64,000 bases of DNA from PALSA-610 sp038239145 (GCA_038239145.1 JBBSFB010000002.1:1-64000), one strand, 5' to 3'. Shown: positions 24,224 to 33,466, counted from the first letter of the stretch. Numbers and translations are program-made. Notes: a model not told the origin generated them from the sequence alone.

Positions 24224-26800
24224 ATGAACACCAAACCCGATCGCTCGTTCCTCTCGCGGCCCGTAGTGCGAGCACGCGTCCTCGTCGCCGTGACTGCCGT
24301 GACGGCGCTCGTCGGCGTCATCGTCGTGGCCCCCGCCGCGTTCGCCGCCGCGCCCGGCGCGCCTGCTCAGCCGGTCGCGACGGCCGCCGACGGTCAGATC
24401 TCGGTGGCATTCACCGCGCCCGTCGGCGCGACCGGGTTCGCGGCGAGCTGCCCGTCGTCCGACGGTGGTACAGCGGGATCGGTCACCGGCGCAGCATCCC
24501 CGCTCGTGGTCACCAGCGTCACCAATGGCAAGACCTACACCTGCACGGTTACCGCCTCGAACACCACCGACGGCTCCGGGCCACCTTCGCCCGCGTCGAA
24601 CGCGGTGATACCGAGCGGCCTCCCCGGAACGCCGGACCCGCCGACCGCGACCGCCGGAGACGGTCGGATCGTGGTGGCTTTCACTCCCCCTCCCGACAAT
24701 GGACGTCCGATCTCCAAAGTCCTAGCGACCTGTACGTCCCAAGCAGACGGATCGCTCACAAGCAATCCGGGCACGGCGTCACCGATCACCGTCGTCCCAT
24801 TGACCAATGGTGTGACGTACGCGTGCACGGTCACGGCGACCAACGCGAACGGCGACGGACCGACGTCGGGCGCTTCGAACGCGGTCACGCCGGTGGCGGC
24901 GACCTCGGTTCCGACCGCGCCCCGCAACGTCTCGGTAAACGCCTCCGACTCGCAGATCCTCGTCAGCTTCGCGGCGCCGCTCTCCGACGGCGGCAGCGCC
25001 ATCAACGGCTACACGGCCGGTTGCACGTCCTCGAACGGCGGGTCCCAGGGACTCGGTTCCGGCGGAGGCTCCCCAATCACGGTCGGCGGTCTGGACGACG
25101 GGAAGTCGTACACGTGCACCGTGGTCGCGACGAACGGCGTCGGCAACGGCGCGACCTCGACGCCGTCGGCGTCCGTGATCCCGAAGGGTGTGCCCGCGGC
25201 CCCGGCCAAGCCGACGGTCGTCGGGAGTGACAGCAGCATTAGCGTCACCTTCGTGGCTCCGTTCAACGGCGGAACCCCGATCACGAGTTACACGGCGACA
25301 TGCACCTCGTTCGACAGCGGTGTCAGCACCAGCCGGTCGGCCGCGACCGTGACGCCGATCGTCATCCCGGGCCTCAACAACGGCGTGACGTACGGCTGCA
25401 GCGTGACCGCCCGGAACGCCGTCGGCGCCAGTGACTCGTCGCCCTCCTCCGACTCCGTCGTTCCCGACCGCGGCCCGGACTCCCCCGCGACGCCGGCCGT
25501 GTCGGCCGCAAACGCGCAGATCCGGGTCGGCTTCACCGCACCAAGCAACGGCGGCAGCCCGATCACCGGGTACACGGCGCGATGCGCACCAGCGAACGGC
25601 GGGGCGATCAACACCGCGTCGGCCGGCGGCTCGGCGGCGTCGATTGTCGTCACCCACCTCTCCAACGGCCGCACCTACCGGTGCACGGTGCTCGCGACCA
25701 ACGTCAAAGGCAGCAGCCTTCCGTCTCCGGCATCGGCTCCGGTCGTCCCGAGCACCGTGCCGGGCATACCCGCGGCACCGGGAGTCACCGCCGACAACGC
25801 ATCGGTCAACGTTTCGTTCCGGGCACCCGCCAACGGCGGTAGCGCGATCACCAGCTACGTCGCCGGGTGCAGCTCCTCGAACGGCGGCCGGTCGGGTTCC
25901 CGCGCGGGCACGACCTCGCCGCTCAACGTCGCCGGCCTGACCAACGCCAAGAGTTACCGCTGCTTCGTCACCGCTCGCAACGTTCGTGGTTCGGGCGCGC
26001 GTTCCGCCCTCTCGGCCGCAGTGTCGCCCTCCGATCTCATCACGATCCAATCGACGCAGCGAGGCTTCCGCCTCTTCGGCGGTGACGGCGGAGTCTTCAC
26101 GTTCGGCGTCGACCGGAGCTTCGGCTCGGCGTCGGGCGTTGCGACCCACGAGGTCGTCGGCATGGCGTCCACGCCCGACACCAAGGGGTACTGGCTCGTC
26201 GCCACCGACGGCGGCATCTTCAGCTTCGGCAACGCGCACTTCTGGGGCTCGACCGGCGCAATCCGGCTCAATCAACCGATCGTCGGCATGACCCCGACAC
26301 CCACCGGCCACGGCTACTGGCTCGTCGCCAGCGACGGTGGGATCTTCGCGTACGGCGACGCGCACTTCTGGGGCTCGACTGGCGCAATCCGGCTCAATCA
26401 ACCGATCGTCGGCATGGCGTCGACTCCGACCGGTCACGGCTACTGGCTCGTCGCCAGCGACGGTGGGATCTTCGCGTTCGGCGACGCGCGCTTCCACGGC
26501 GCACCGACCGGATCGACGCATTCCGCAGTGGTCGGCATGGCCACCACGAGCAGAGGTGGCGGCTACTGGATCGCAGCCGCCGACGGCTCCGTCTACAACT
26601 TCGGTGACGCGCCCGCACTCGGCGGCGTCACCATCCGGGCCACTCGCCTGCCGCTGCGCGGCATCGCGAGCACACCGAGCGGACACGGGTATTGGCTCGC
26701 GGCCGGAGACGGTGGCGTGTTCACGTTCGGCGACGCGCCGTTCATCGGTTGGCCCGGGCCGCTCGTGCTCCGGGCGCAGATCCAGGGAGTGAGCCGGTAA
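24224..26800 (+). CDS. Secreted FN3-repeat protein with C-terminal 42-residue repeats
   Basis: 858 residues. A signal peptide (about 1-43; hydrophobic VLVAVTAVTALVGVIVVAPA) is followed by six fibronectin-type-III-like domains of ~92 residues to about 600. Each has 'P..P......I.V.F..P...G...I..Y...C' and 'Y.C.V.A.N..G'. The domains contain paired cysteines, unusual for FN3. From ~601 to the end are about six repeats of ~42 residues (motif GYWLVASDGGIFAFGDA..F.G), probably a beta-propeller-like surface module seen in many actinobacterial secreted proteins. It has no LPXTG or membrane anchor at the C-terminus. Likely an adhesin or matrix protein exported with the polysaccharide; the ligand is unknown. 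Confidence 0.78.
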   Translation: MNTKPDRSFLSRPVVRARVLVAVTAVTALVGVIVVAPAAFAAAPGAPAQPVATAADGQISVAFTAPVGATGFAASCPSSDGGTAGSVTGAASPLVVTSVTNGKTYTCTVTASNTTDGSGPPSPASNAVIPSGLPGTPDPPTATAGDGRIVVAFTPPPDNGRPISKVLATCTSQADGSLTSNPGTASPITVVPLTNGVTYACTVTATNANGDGPTSGASNAVTPVAATSVPTAPRNVSVNASDSQILVSFAAPLSDGGSAINGYTAGCTSSNGGSQGLGSGGGSPITVGGLDDGKSYTCTVVATNGVGNGATSTPSASVIPKGVPAAPAKPTVVGSDSSISVTFVAPFNGGTPITSYTATCTSFDSGVSTSRSAATVTPIVIPGLNNGVTYGCSVTARNAVGASDSSPSSDSVVPDRGPDSPATPAVSAANAQIRVGFTAPSNGGSPITGYTARCAPANGGAINTASAGGSAASIVVTHLSNGRTYRCTVLATNVKGSSLPSPASAPVVPSTVPGIPAAPGVTADNASVNVSFRAPANGGSAITSYVAGCSSSNGGRSGSRAGTTSPLNVAGLTNAKSYRCFVTARNVRGSGARSALSAAVSPSDLITIQSTQRGFRLFGGDGGVFTFGVDRSFGSASGVATHEVVGMASTPDTKGYWLVATDGGIFSFGNAHFWGSTGAIRLNQPIVGMTPTPTGHGYWLVASDGGIFAYGDAHFWGSTGAIRLNQPIVGMASTPTGHGYWLVASDGGIFAFGDARFHGAPTGSTHSAVVGMATTSRGGGYWIAAADGSVYNFGDAPALGGVTIRATRLPLRGIASTPSGHGYWLAAGDGGVFTFGDAPFIGWPGPLVLRAQIQGVSR
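26234..26485 (+). repeat. Two near-identical 126-bp direct repeats inside the FN3 gene
   Basis: 26234-26359 and 26360-26485 are adjacent 126-bp units (42 codons), identical over about 56 bases at their start except one and differing at about nine positions overall. Flanking units are much more diverged, so this pair is a recent in-frame duplication. Confidence 0.9.
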
Positions 26801-26851
26801 CAGGACGGCCGCTAGAGTCACCGTCCGACCACCCACCGCCGGGAGCTTTCG

Positions 26852-28267
26852 ATGACCGTCCGAGTGCTGGGCGTTGGCGCCGCAACCCCTTCGTTGCGAC
26901 TCGCCGCGTCCGAGGTAGGCGCGGCATGGGGCCGCAAGGGCCGAGGCCGGTTCGCGGTGTGCGCACCCGACGAGGACACGCTCACGCTCGCCTGGCAGGC
27001 CGCGACCCGCGCGCTCGACGCGGCGGGCGTCGACGCTGCCGACATCGACGGCCTGTTCTGGGGCACGAGCCGGCCGCCGTTCGCAGAGGGGCCGAGCTTC
27101 GCGTTCCTCGCTTCCGCGCTCAGCTGCGGACCGACGATCTCGGGCTCGCTCAGCGCGGGTTGCGCGCACGCCGGAATGGAGGCGCTCGCCGCCGGCATCG
27201 ACGCAGTCGGCGCCGGATCGGTGCGTACTGCGCTCGTCATCGCATCGGATGCGGTACGCCCCGGTCCGGGGACGGGCTTCGAGGCGAGGTGCGGCGCCGG
27301 TGCCGCCGCGTTCGTCCTCTCCGCCGATGGCGCCGGAACCGCCACGATCGGCACCCGCGTCTCCCGGACCCGACCGTTCCTCGACCGGTACCGCGGCGAC
27401 GGCGAGATCGACAATCGTGACCTCTACGACGGTCGCCTCTTTCGGGAAGAGATCTTCTTGCCCGTCGTCACCGACGTCGTCACTGAAGTCGTCGCCGCGG
27501 CCCCGGCATCGTCTGGCATCCGGGCGTGGTCACTCCCCGATCCCGACGGCCGGCTCGGCGCCACCGTCGCCAAGCGCGCCGGTGCCACCGAAGTCCCGTC
27601 GGCCGACGTGTACACAGCCGCGGGCGACACCGGCGCCGCTGCGGCGATGTTCGGCGGCGCCATCGCGCTGGCCGCAGCGGGCGCCGTCGCCATCGTCGGG
27701 ACCGGAGGCGGACGCACCACCGGAATCCTCATCGAGGTCGAGTCGCCGGTTCCCGGTGCCGACCGCGTCGCCGACGCGCTCGGGGGCGGCCGCGACGCGA
27801 GCTATGCCGAGGTGCTCCGGTCGCGCGGCCAGCTCACCCCGGTCGGCGAGACGATCCCGATGGGCGTGCCGCCCGAGAGCGCGATGTTCGTCCGGGGCGC
27901 CGACGAGATGCTCGGCCTGCTCGGCGGTCGCTGCGTCGACTGCGGCACGATCAACACGCCGCCTTCCATCCACCCGCACTGCATCAACTGCGGCGGTCCC
28001 AAGTTGGAGCCGGTCGCCCTCGCCCGCACGGGCGTCATCCACACGTTCGTCGTCAACCAGACCATGCCGGCACCTTTCGTCGCACCGTTGCCGATCGCAG
28101 TGCTCGACATGGCCGACGGCGCCCGTTTGATGTTGCAGGCCATCGGCGACGGCACCGACATCGAGATCGGCCGCACCGTCGATCTCGTGCTGCGGAAATA
28201 TGCGCACGAGCGCGGTGTTCCCGTCTACGGATTCAAGGCCCGCGTCCGGAAAGAGGATGCCCAATGA
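26852..28267 (+). CDS. KAS III/HMG-CoA synthase-like protein fused to DUF35 OB-fold
   Basis: 471 residues. Residues 1-~335 follow the thiolase fold of KAS III/HMG-CoA synthase, with a cysteine in the nucleophile position (SAGCAHAG, C104) and a C-terminal half with GDTGAAAAMFGGAIAL. A DUF35 module from ~355 to the end starts with a zinc ribbon (RCVDCG ... CINCGG) and continues as an acyl-CoA-binding OB fold (IHTFVVNQTMPAPFVAPLPI). In archaea and actinobacteria DUF35 proteins usually act as separate partners of thiolases; here one is fused. TAGAGT at 26813 and GGGAG before ATG 26852 mark a promoter and ribosome site. With the thiolase and hydratase behind it, acyl-CoA chain degradation or condensation is likely; the substrate is unknown. 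Confidence 0.8.
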   Translation: MTVRVLGVGAATPSLRLAASEVGAAWGRKGRGRFAVCAPDEDTLTLAWQAATRALDAAGVDAADIDGLFWGTSRPPFAEGPSFAFLASALSCGPTISGSLSAGCAHAGMEALAAGIDAVGAGSVRTALVIASDAVRPGPGTGFEARCGAGAAAFVLSADGAGTATIGTRVSRTRPFLDRYRGDGEIDNRDLYDGRLFREEIFLPVVTDVVTEVVAAAPASSGIRAWSLPDPDGRLGATVAKRAGATEVPSADVYTAAGDTGAAAAMFGGAIALAAAGAVAIVGTGGGRTTGILIEVESPVPGADRVADALGGGRDASYAEVLRSRGQLTPVGETIPMGVPPESAMFVRGADEMLGLLGGRCVDCGTINTPPSIHPHCINCGGPKLEPVALARTGVIHTFVVNQTMPAPFVAPLPIAVLDMADGARLMLQAIGDGTDIEIGRTVDLVLRKYAHERGVPVYGFKARVRKEDAQ

Positions 28268-28280
28268 GCTTGGACAAGTC

Positions 28281-29465
28281 GTGAGTTGGAACCGAGTCGC
28301 CGTCGTCGGTGCCGGCCTCATCAAGATGGGCGAACTGTTCGAGCAGAGCTACGAACAGATGGCGGCCGGTGCGTTCGAGGCCGCGGTCGGCAGCGTCGAC
28401 AAGGGCTTCGAACCGAGTCAGGTCGAAGCCGCGTTCGTTGCCACCCAACGAGGCACGCTCTGGGGGCAAGAGGGCATCGGCGGCAACACCGTGCCGAGCG
28501 CGATCGGTCTTGCGGGCATCCCCTGCACGCGGATCGAGAACGCGTGCCCGTCGGGTTCCGACGCGTTCCGCGTCGGCGCGATGGCCGTCGCCAGCGGCGT
28601 GCACGACGTCGTGCTCGTGATCGGCGTCGAGAAGATGCGCGACAAGTCGTCGGAGGAAGGGCTCCTGTCGCGTGCGGCGGCCGGCCATCCCATCTTTACC
28701 CGAGGCGAGACCGCGCCCGTGTTGTTCGCACCGTTCGCGACGCGGCACATGCACGAGTTCGGGACGACCCGCGAGATGCTTGCGTCGGTCGCGGTCAAGA
28801 ACCACTACAACGGAGCGCGCGATCCGTACGCGCACTTCCAGAACGAGATCACCGTCGACGACGTCTTGAAGTCGGCGCCCGTGTGTCATCCGCTGCACCT
28901 GCTCGACTGCTGCCCGCAGACCGACGGAGCCGCGGCCGTGTTGCTCGTGAGCGCGGAGCGGGCCCGCGAGTTCACCGACAAGCCGGTCTACGTCGCCGGC
29001 TTCGGCGTGGCAACCGATCATCCCTACCTGCACGAGAAGGACAGCTTCACCGAGATCAAGGTCACGCGGATGGCCTCGCAGCGTGCGTACGCGATGGCCG
29101 GCATCGGACCGAGCGACATCGACTGCGCGGAAGTGCACGACTGCTTCACGATCACCGAGATCCTCGATATCGAGGATCTGGGCTTCTTCGAGAAGGGCGA
29201 CGGCGGGCGGGCGAGCCTCGAAGGCGAGACCGCGCTGACCGGACGGATCCCGGTGAACACGAGCGGCGGCCTGCTCGCGAAGGGCCATCCGATCGGAGCG
29301 ACGGGAGTCGCCCAGATCACCGAGTGTTGGTGGCAGCTCCGGGGTGAGGCGGGCGAACGACAGATCGAGACCCGGAACGGTTACGCGCTGCAGCACAACG
29401 CCGGCGGCCGCGGTTCGGGCGTCGCCGTCGTCAACATCCTGACGACCCGGAACAACGGCTCGTGA
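28281..29465 (+). CDS. Thiolase family protein (SCP2/lipid-transfer type)
   Basis: 394 residues from GTG 28281, giving the usual start SWNRVAVVGAGLIKMGE. An ATG at 28257 inside the previous gene is possible but has its GAGG directly against it. Landmarks: nucleophile ENACPSG (C89), the EVHDCFTITE motif and GHPIGATG near the C-terminus, as in SCP2-type thiolases that cleave or form 3-ketoacyl-CoA. Such thiolases often need a DUF35 partner, supplied by the upstream fusion. The stop overlaps the next start (GTGA). Confidence 0.85.
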   Translation: MSWNRVAVVGAGLIKMGELFEQSYEQMAAGAFEAAVGSVDKGFEPSQVEAAFVATQRGTLWGQEGIGGNTVPSAIGLAGIPCTRIENACPSGSDAFRVGAMAVASGVHDVVLVIGVEKMRDKSSEEGLLSRAAAGHPIFTRGETAPVLFAPFATRHMHEFGTTREMLASVAVKNHYNGARDPYAHFQNEITVDDVLKSAPVCHPLHLLDCCPQTDGAAAVLLVSAERAREFTDKPVYVAGFGVATDHPYLHEKDSFTEIKVTRMASQRAYAMAGIGPSDIDCAEVHDCFTITEILDIEDLGFFEKGDGGRASLEGETALTGRIPVNTSGGLLAKGHPIGATGVAQITECWWQLRGEAGERQIETRNGYALQHNAGGRGSGVAVVNILTTRNNGS

Positions 29466-30271
29466 CCCAGACCGACCTCCGGGTCGAGGTCGACGTCGAC
29501 GGCGTCGGTCAGATCATTCTCGACCGCCCCGAAGCGAAGAACGCGCTCACCGTCGGCATGCGCGACGGCATCGTCGACGCGGTGCGATCGTTCCGCAGCG
29601 ACCCGAAGGTGCGGGCCGTGCTCATCACCGGCGCGGGCGACGCATTCTGCGCGGGCATGGACCTGTCGGCGTCGACCGTCTCCCAGGCGGGGAAGCCCGG
29701 TTTCAATCCCCGCACGACCTCCGAGGCGCTACGCGTCGGTGTGCAGGCGTTCATTCGCGAGCTGTGGGAGCTCGACAAGCCGACGATCGCCGCGGTCAAC
29801 GGCGCGGCGGTCGGCCCCGGCGCGCACCTCGCGCTCGCGTGCGACTTCGTGCTGGTCCACCCGCGCACGAGGTTCATGTGGTCGTTCGCGAAGTGGGGCC
29901 TCGTCGCCGATGCCGGCGGCGCTTATCTGCTCCCCCGCCTCGTCGGGCTACCCAAGGCGAAGGCCATGATCATGCTCGGCGAAGGCGCGGTCGGGCAGGA
30001 GGCCGTCGACCTCGGCCTCGCGTACCGCTGCGTCGACGATCCAACCGCGTTGGTGGGTGAGGCGCTCGCCATTGCTCGCAAGCTCGCGGCGGGACCGACG
30101 CGCTCCCTCGGCCTCTCCAAGCGCCTGCTCAACGCGTCGTTCGAGACCGATCTCGTGCACTCGCTCGAGCTCGAACGGCATTTCCAGGCGATCGCCACTG
30201 CGTCGCCGGATCTTGTCGAAGGCATGGCTGCGTTTCGCGACAAGCGCGACGCGAAGTTCACGGGCGAGTGA
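29462..30271 (+). CDS. Enoyl-CoA hydratase/isomerase (crotonase family)
   Basis: 269 residues, typical length. The oxyanion-hole strands are GAGDAFCAGMDLS and NGAAVGPGAHLALACDFVL, with DRPEAKNAL near the N-terminus. The usual second catalytic Glu region (SFAKWGLVADAGGAYLLPRL) carries Asp-Ala-Gly in place of the hydratase Glu-Gly pattern, so isomerase or another crotonase reaction is possible. GTG 29462 and the next gene's GTG 30268 both overlap by 4 nt, so translation is coupled across the run 28281-31091. Confidence 0.88.
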   Translation: MTQTDLRVEVDVDGVGQIILDRPEAKNALTVGMRDGIVDAVRSFRSDPKVRAVLITGAGDAFCAGMDLSASTVSQAGKPGFNPRTTSEALRVGVQAFIRELWELDKPTIAAVNGAAVGPGAHLALACDFVLVHPRTRFMWSFAKWGLVADAGGAYLLPRLVGLPKAKAMIMLGEGAVGQEAVDLGLAYRCVDDPTALVGEALAIARKLAAGPTRSLGLSKRLLNASFETDLVHSLELERHFQAIATASPDLVEGMAAFRDKRDAKFTGE

Positions 30272-30726
30272 CCGCACCCGACGACGTTCCCCTGGAGCGC
30301 ATCCAGCGCGTCGCCGCGTACAACGTGTGCGTCGACGCATCGGACCGGTTGCTGCTCTGCCGGCTGTCTGATATCACCGAAGCGCCGGGCGCGTGGACGT
30401 TGCCCGGCGGCGGCGTCGAGTTCGGCGAGCATCCGGAGACGGCAGCGATACGCGAGCTGCGCGAGGAGACGGGTCTGACGGGCCACATCGAGGAGCTGCT
30501 CGCCGTCGACTCCATGCACCGACCCGTCCGCGCCGGCGAGCACGTCGCCGAGTACCACAGCATTCGCATCATTTACCGGACGACCGTCGAGCGGGGCGAG
30601 GTGGTGCACGAGGTCGGCAATTCGACCGACCGGGCCGCCTGGTGGAGCCGCGAGGAGCTGGTGACGTTGCCGCTCGTCGCGACCGGCGAGCTCGGCGTGC
30701 GCTTGGCATACGGTGAGCGCCGATGA
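30268..30726 (+). CDS. NUDIX hydrolase
   Basis: 152 residues with a complete Nudix box, GX5EX7REUXEEXGU, at residues 48-70 (GGVEFGEHPETAAI, then RELREETGL). It should hydrolyse a nucleoside diphosphate linked to another group, with Mg2+. In an operon of CoA-ester enzymes a CoA or NADH pyrophosphatase role is conceivable, but the CoA-specific motif was not seen. It overlaps genes on both sides by 4 nt. Confidence 0.88.
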   Translation: MTAPDDVPLERIQRVAAYNVCVDASDRLLLCRLSDITEAPGAWTLPGGGVEFGEHPETAAIRELREETGLTGHIEELLAVDSMHRPVRAGEHVAEYHSIRIIYRTTVERGEVVHEVGNSTDRAAWWSREELVTLPLVATGELGVRLAYGERR

Positions 30727-31091
30727 AGACGCGCATCCCGATCAAGTATTCGAAGGTGTGGTCGTGGCTGCTCACGAGCATGCTCCTGCCCCGGAACCTC
30801 GCCTACGTCGAGATCGACGGCGACACGATTCGCGTGCGCATGGCGTGGGCGTTCCGGGTCAAGTTCACGCGGGGCGACATCAGCACGGTCGACAAACACC
30901 GCCCGGTGGTGAGCATCGGCGTCCACGGATGGCGAGGCCGCTGGCTGATCAATGGCGCGAACCGCCCGATCGCCAGCGTGACGCTCGCCCTGCCCGCCCG
31001 CGCCCGCGTCGTCGGGTTTCCCGTGCATCTGCGTGAGCTACTGGTCAGCGTCGACGACGTTGCCGAGCTGCGCCGCGCGCTCCTAACCTGA
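30723..31091 (+). CDS. Conserved small protein of unknown function
   Basis: 122 residues, not recognised. It is basic, with alternating hydrophobic residues suggesting a beta-rich fold (AYVEIDGDTIRVRMAWAFRV, VTLALPARARVVGFPV) and ending in a helix (VDDVAELRRALLT). The pattern resembles small actinobacterial PH-like domain proteins. It overlaps the NUDIX stop by 4 nt and is the last gene of the run; its stop codon lies inside the operator of the next unit. Confidence 0.7.
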   Translation: MKTRIPIKYSKVWSWLLTSMLLPRNLAYVEIDGDTIRVRMAWAFRVKFTRGDISTVDKHRPVVSIGVHGWRGRWLINGANRPIASVTLALPARARVVGFPVHLRELLVSVDDVAELRRALLT

Positions 31092-31102
31092 CGCCCGCGT
31101 CA
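31084..31102 (+). promoter_or_regulatory. -10 TAACCT plus TGACG-N4-CGTCA-type operator (site 1)
   Basis: TAACCT (31084-31089) runs directly into the palindrome TGACGCCCGCGTCA (31089-31102), about 45 nt before the SDR start. A repressor bound there would block initiation. The same arrangement recurs at 33671, 35907 and 58043 (minus). Confidence 0.6.
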
Positions 31103-31147
31103 GTTCTTTCGCATCAATCACACCACACTGGTCACCAGGGAGTTCTC

Positions 31148-32068
31148 GTGGGTCTGTACGACGGCAAGGTCGCGATCGTCACCGGCGCAGGGCGCGGCAT
31201 CGGCCGCAGCCATGCGTTGCTCCTCGCGTCGGAAGGCGCAGCAGTCGTCGTGAACGACCTCGGCGGTTCGAGTGGCGGCGAAGGCGCCGACGCGACCCCC
31301 GCGCAGCAGGTGGTCGACGAAATCGAAGCCAAGGGCGGCCGGGCGATCGCCAACTACGACAGCGTCTCGTCGTGGAGCGGAGCCGAGGCGATGATCCAAC
31401 AGGCCGTCGACACGTACGGCGCCCTCGACGTGCTCATCAACAACGCCGGGATCCTGCGCGACAAGATGAGCTTCAACATGGACGAGTCCGAGTGGGACCA
31501 GGTCATCGACGTCCACCTCAAGGGCCACTTCGCGACGTCACGGTTCGCCGCGTCGTACTGGCGCCTGAAGTCGAAGGAGACCGGCGCGCCGGTCAACGGC
31601 AAGATCGTGAACACCGCGTCGGAGTCGGGGCTCTACGGCAACGCGGGCCAGGCGAACTACGCGGCGGCCAAGGCCGGTATCGCGTCGATGACGATCGTGA
31701 TGGCACGTGAGCTCGAGCGCATCGGGGTACGCGTGAATGCGATCTGCCCGGTTGCGCGCACACGCCTCACCGAAACGGTCGCCGGCGACTTCATGAACGC
31801 CAAGGAAGGCGAGTTCGACCGATTCGCACCGGAGAACATCTCTGCGGTCGTGTGCTGGCTCGCTTCGGATCTCTCCGTTGGCGTGACCGGTCAGGTCGTG
31901 AAGGTGATGGGTGGTCAGGTGCAGCTCGTACGGGGTTGGCGTCCGATCACCGAGGCGACCGACGACAAGCCGTGGACGATCGAGTCCATCAACGACGTCG
32001 CGTCGACCCTGTTCGCCAAATCGGACAAGGGTGCCCCGCCGTTCATGCCGAACGTGGGCGACAACTAA
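31148..32068 (+). CDS. SDR family dehydrogenase (17-beta-HSD4/FabG-like)
   Basis: 306 residues. Rossmann motif VTGAGRGIGRSH, NNAGIL, and the active-site YAAAK (in GQANYAAAKAG) with an upstream Ser. The long loop NDLGGSSGGEGADATPAQQV is typical of the SDR half of multifunctional enzyme type 2, which oxidises 3-hydroxyacyl-CoA. The start is GTG 31148 with AGGGAG upstream. It has its own operator/promoter (site 1) and precedes a P450. A role in beta-oxidation of a bulky or steroid-like acyl-CoA is plausible but not proved. Confidence 0.85.
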   Translation: MGLYDGKVAIVTGAGRGIGRSHALLLASEGAAVVVNDLGGSSGGEGADATPAQQVVDEIEAKGGRAIANYDSVSSWSGAEAMIQQAVDTYGALDVLINNAGILRDKMSFNMDESEWDQVIDVHLKGHFATSRFAASYWRLKSKETGAPVNGKIVNTASESGLYGNAGQANYAAAKAGIASMTIVMARELERIGVRVNAICPVARTRLTETVAGDFMNAKEGEFDRFAPENISAVVCWLASDLSVGVTGQVVKVMGGQVQLVRGWRPITEATDDKPWTIESINDVASTLFAKSDKGAPPFMPNVGDN

Positions 32069-32080
32069 ACCGGGCGGTCG

Positions 32081-32086
32081 TAGGCT
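32081..32086 (+). promoter_or_regulatory. Putative -10 hexamer TAGGCT, leaderless start
   Basis: TAGGCT lies 8 nt before the P450 ATG (32095) with no Shine-Dalgarno. The same hexamer at similar distance precedes 47111. Confidence 0.45.
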
Positions 32087-32094
32087 CGGTGCCG

Positions 32095-33402
32095 ATGAGC
32101 ATCGAGACTCCCGACACCGAATCGCCGACAACTGCGGTCCCGACGACTGATCTGGGCGTCGACGACATTCACCTCGGCGACATCGAGCAGTGGATGCGAC
32201 CCGATCGCGAAGGGATCTTCGCCAAGCTCCGCGCCGAACGACCCGTGTCGTTCCACGCGGAGCCGGTGCCGCCGCCCGAGATCGGCATCCCGCAGGGTCC
32301 GGGCTTCTGGGCGCTCACGCGTTACGCCGACGTCGTGCAGGTGTCGCGCGACCCGGAGACATTCCATTCCGCCCCGACGTCGACCGTCGGCGACATGCCC
32401 GAAGGCATCGCGGAGTGGCTCGGATCGATGATCAACATGGACGCGCCCAAGCACACGAAGATGCGACTCATCGTCAACCGCGGGTTCACGCCCCGCCAGG
32501 TCGCGCGCATCGATGACTCCGTGCGCGAGCAGGCGAAGGACATTGTCGATCGCATCGCGCCGCTCGGCGAGTGCGACTTCGTCAGCGAGATCGCGGCGGC
32601 GCTTCCCCTCCAGATCATCTGCGACATGATGGGCATCCCGCGCGAGGACACGCAGCAGATCTTCGAGCACACGAACGTGATCCTCGGCGTCGGCGACCCC
32701 GAGTACGTGCAGACGATGGAACAGCTCATGGCCGCGGGCATGGGCCTTTTTCAATACGGGCTCGCACTCGCCCAGGACCGGCTGGACAATCCACGCGACG
32801 ACATCACCACCGCGCTCATGCAGGCCGAGGTCGAAGACGAGGACGGGAAGCACCGGCTCACCACCGGCGAGCTCGGGTCGTTCTTCCTACTCCTCGTCGT
32901 GGCCGGCAACGAGACGACGCGCAATGCGATCAGTCACGGCATGCGCGCGTTGACCCAGCATCCGGACCAACGCAAGATCTGGACCTCCGACTTCGAGACG
33001 GTGTCCCCGACCGCGGTCGAGGAGATCGTGCGGTGGGCCACACCCGTCATCAACTTCCGGCGCACCGCGAGCCGCGATGTCGTGGTGGGAGACGTCGAGG
33101 TCGAGGCCGGCCAGAAGGTCGTGATGTTCTACAACTCCGCGAACCGCGACGAGCGCGCCTTCGACGACCCGTTCCGTTTCGACGTGCAGCGGACACCCAA
33201 CGAGCACTTCGGTTTCGGGGCGGGCGGTCCGCACTTCTGCCTGGGCGCGAACCTCGCCCGCCGGGAGATCCGGGTGATGTTCGAAGAGGTGCTCCGGCGC
33301 CTCCCCGACATCGAGGTGACCGGTGAACCCGACATGCTGCAGAGCAACTTCATCCACGGCATCAAGCGCATGCCCTGCGCCTGGCACACCGTCAACGACT
33401 GA
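32095..33402 (+). CDS. Cytochrome P450
   Basis: 435 residues, soluble bacterial class. I-helix AGNETTRN (from 270), EXXR as E310-I-V-R313, and heme loop FGFGAGGPHFCLG with axial Cys382. Length and the sequence around the heme loop recall CYP125/CYP142-like monooxygenases of mycolic actinobacteria, which oxidise sterol side chains, but this cannot be decided by eye. ATG 32095 has a TAGGCT 8 nt upstream. No ferredoxin or reductase gene is adjacent. A terminator-like stem follows. Confidence 0.9.
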   Translation: MSIETPDTESPTTAVPTTDLGVDDIHLGDIEQWMRPDREGIFAKLRAERPVSFHAEPVPPPEIGIPQGPGFWALTRYADVVQVSRDPETFHSAPTSTVGDMPEGIAEWLGSMINMDAPKHTKMRLIVNRGFTPRQVARIDDSVREQAKDIVDRIAPLGECDFVSEIAAALPLQIICDMMGIPREDTQQIFEHTNVILGVGDPEYVQTMEQLMAAGMGLFQYGLALAQDRLDNPRDDITTALMQAEVEDEDGKHRLTTGELGSFFLLLVVAGNETTRNAISHGMRALTQHPDQRKIWTSDFETVSPTAVEEIVRWATPVINFRRTASRDVVVGDVEVEAGQKVVMFYNSANRDERAFDDPFRFDVQRTPNEHFGFGAGGPHFCLGANLARREIRVMFEEVLRRLPDIEVTGEPDMLQSNFIHGIKRMPCAWHTVND

Positions 33403-33422
33403 GCGCCGTCGCTGCAGCACGT

Positions 33423-33466
33423 CCAGAAAATCGGTGGTGCCGCCGGTGGTACCACTCCGATTCTGG
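33423..33466 (+). terminator. Imperfect stem-loop after the P450 gene
   Basis: CCAGAAAATCGG-TGGT pairs with ACCA-CTCCGATTCTGG (a few bulges) around a GC-rich loop, 20 nt after the stop. There is no T tract. Confidence 0.4.

Noticed and set aside
28200..28280. Longer N-terminus for the thiolase (from about 28200 or ATG 28257)
   Set aside because: It would extend into the previous gene with residues unlike any thiolase; GTG 28281 gives the family start.
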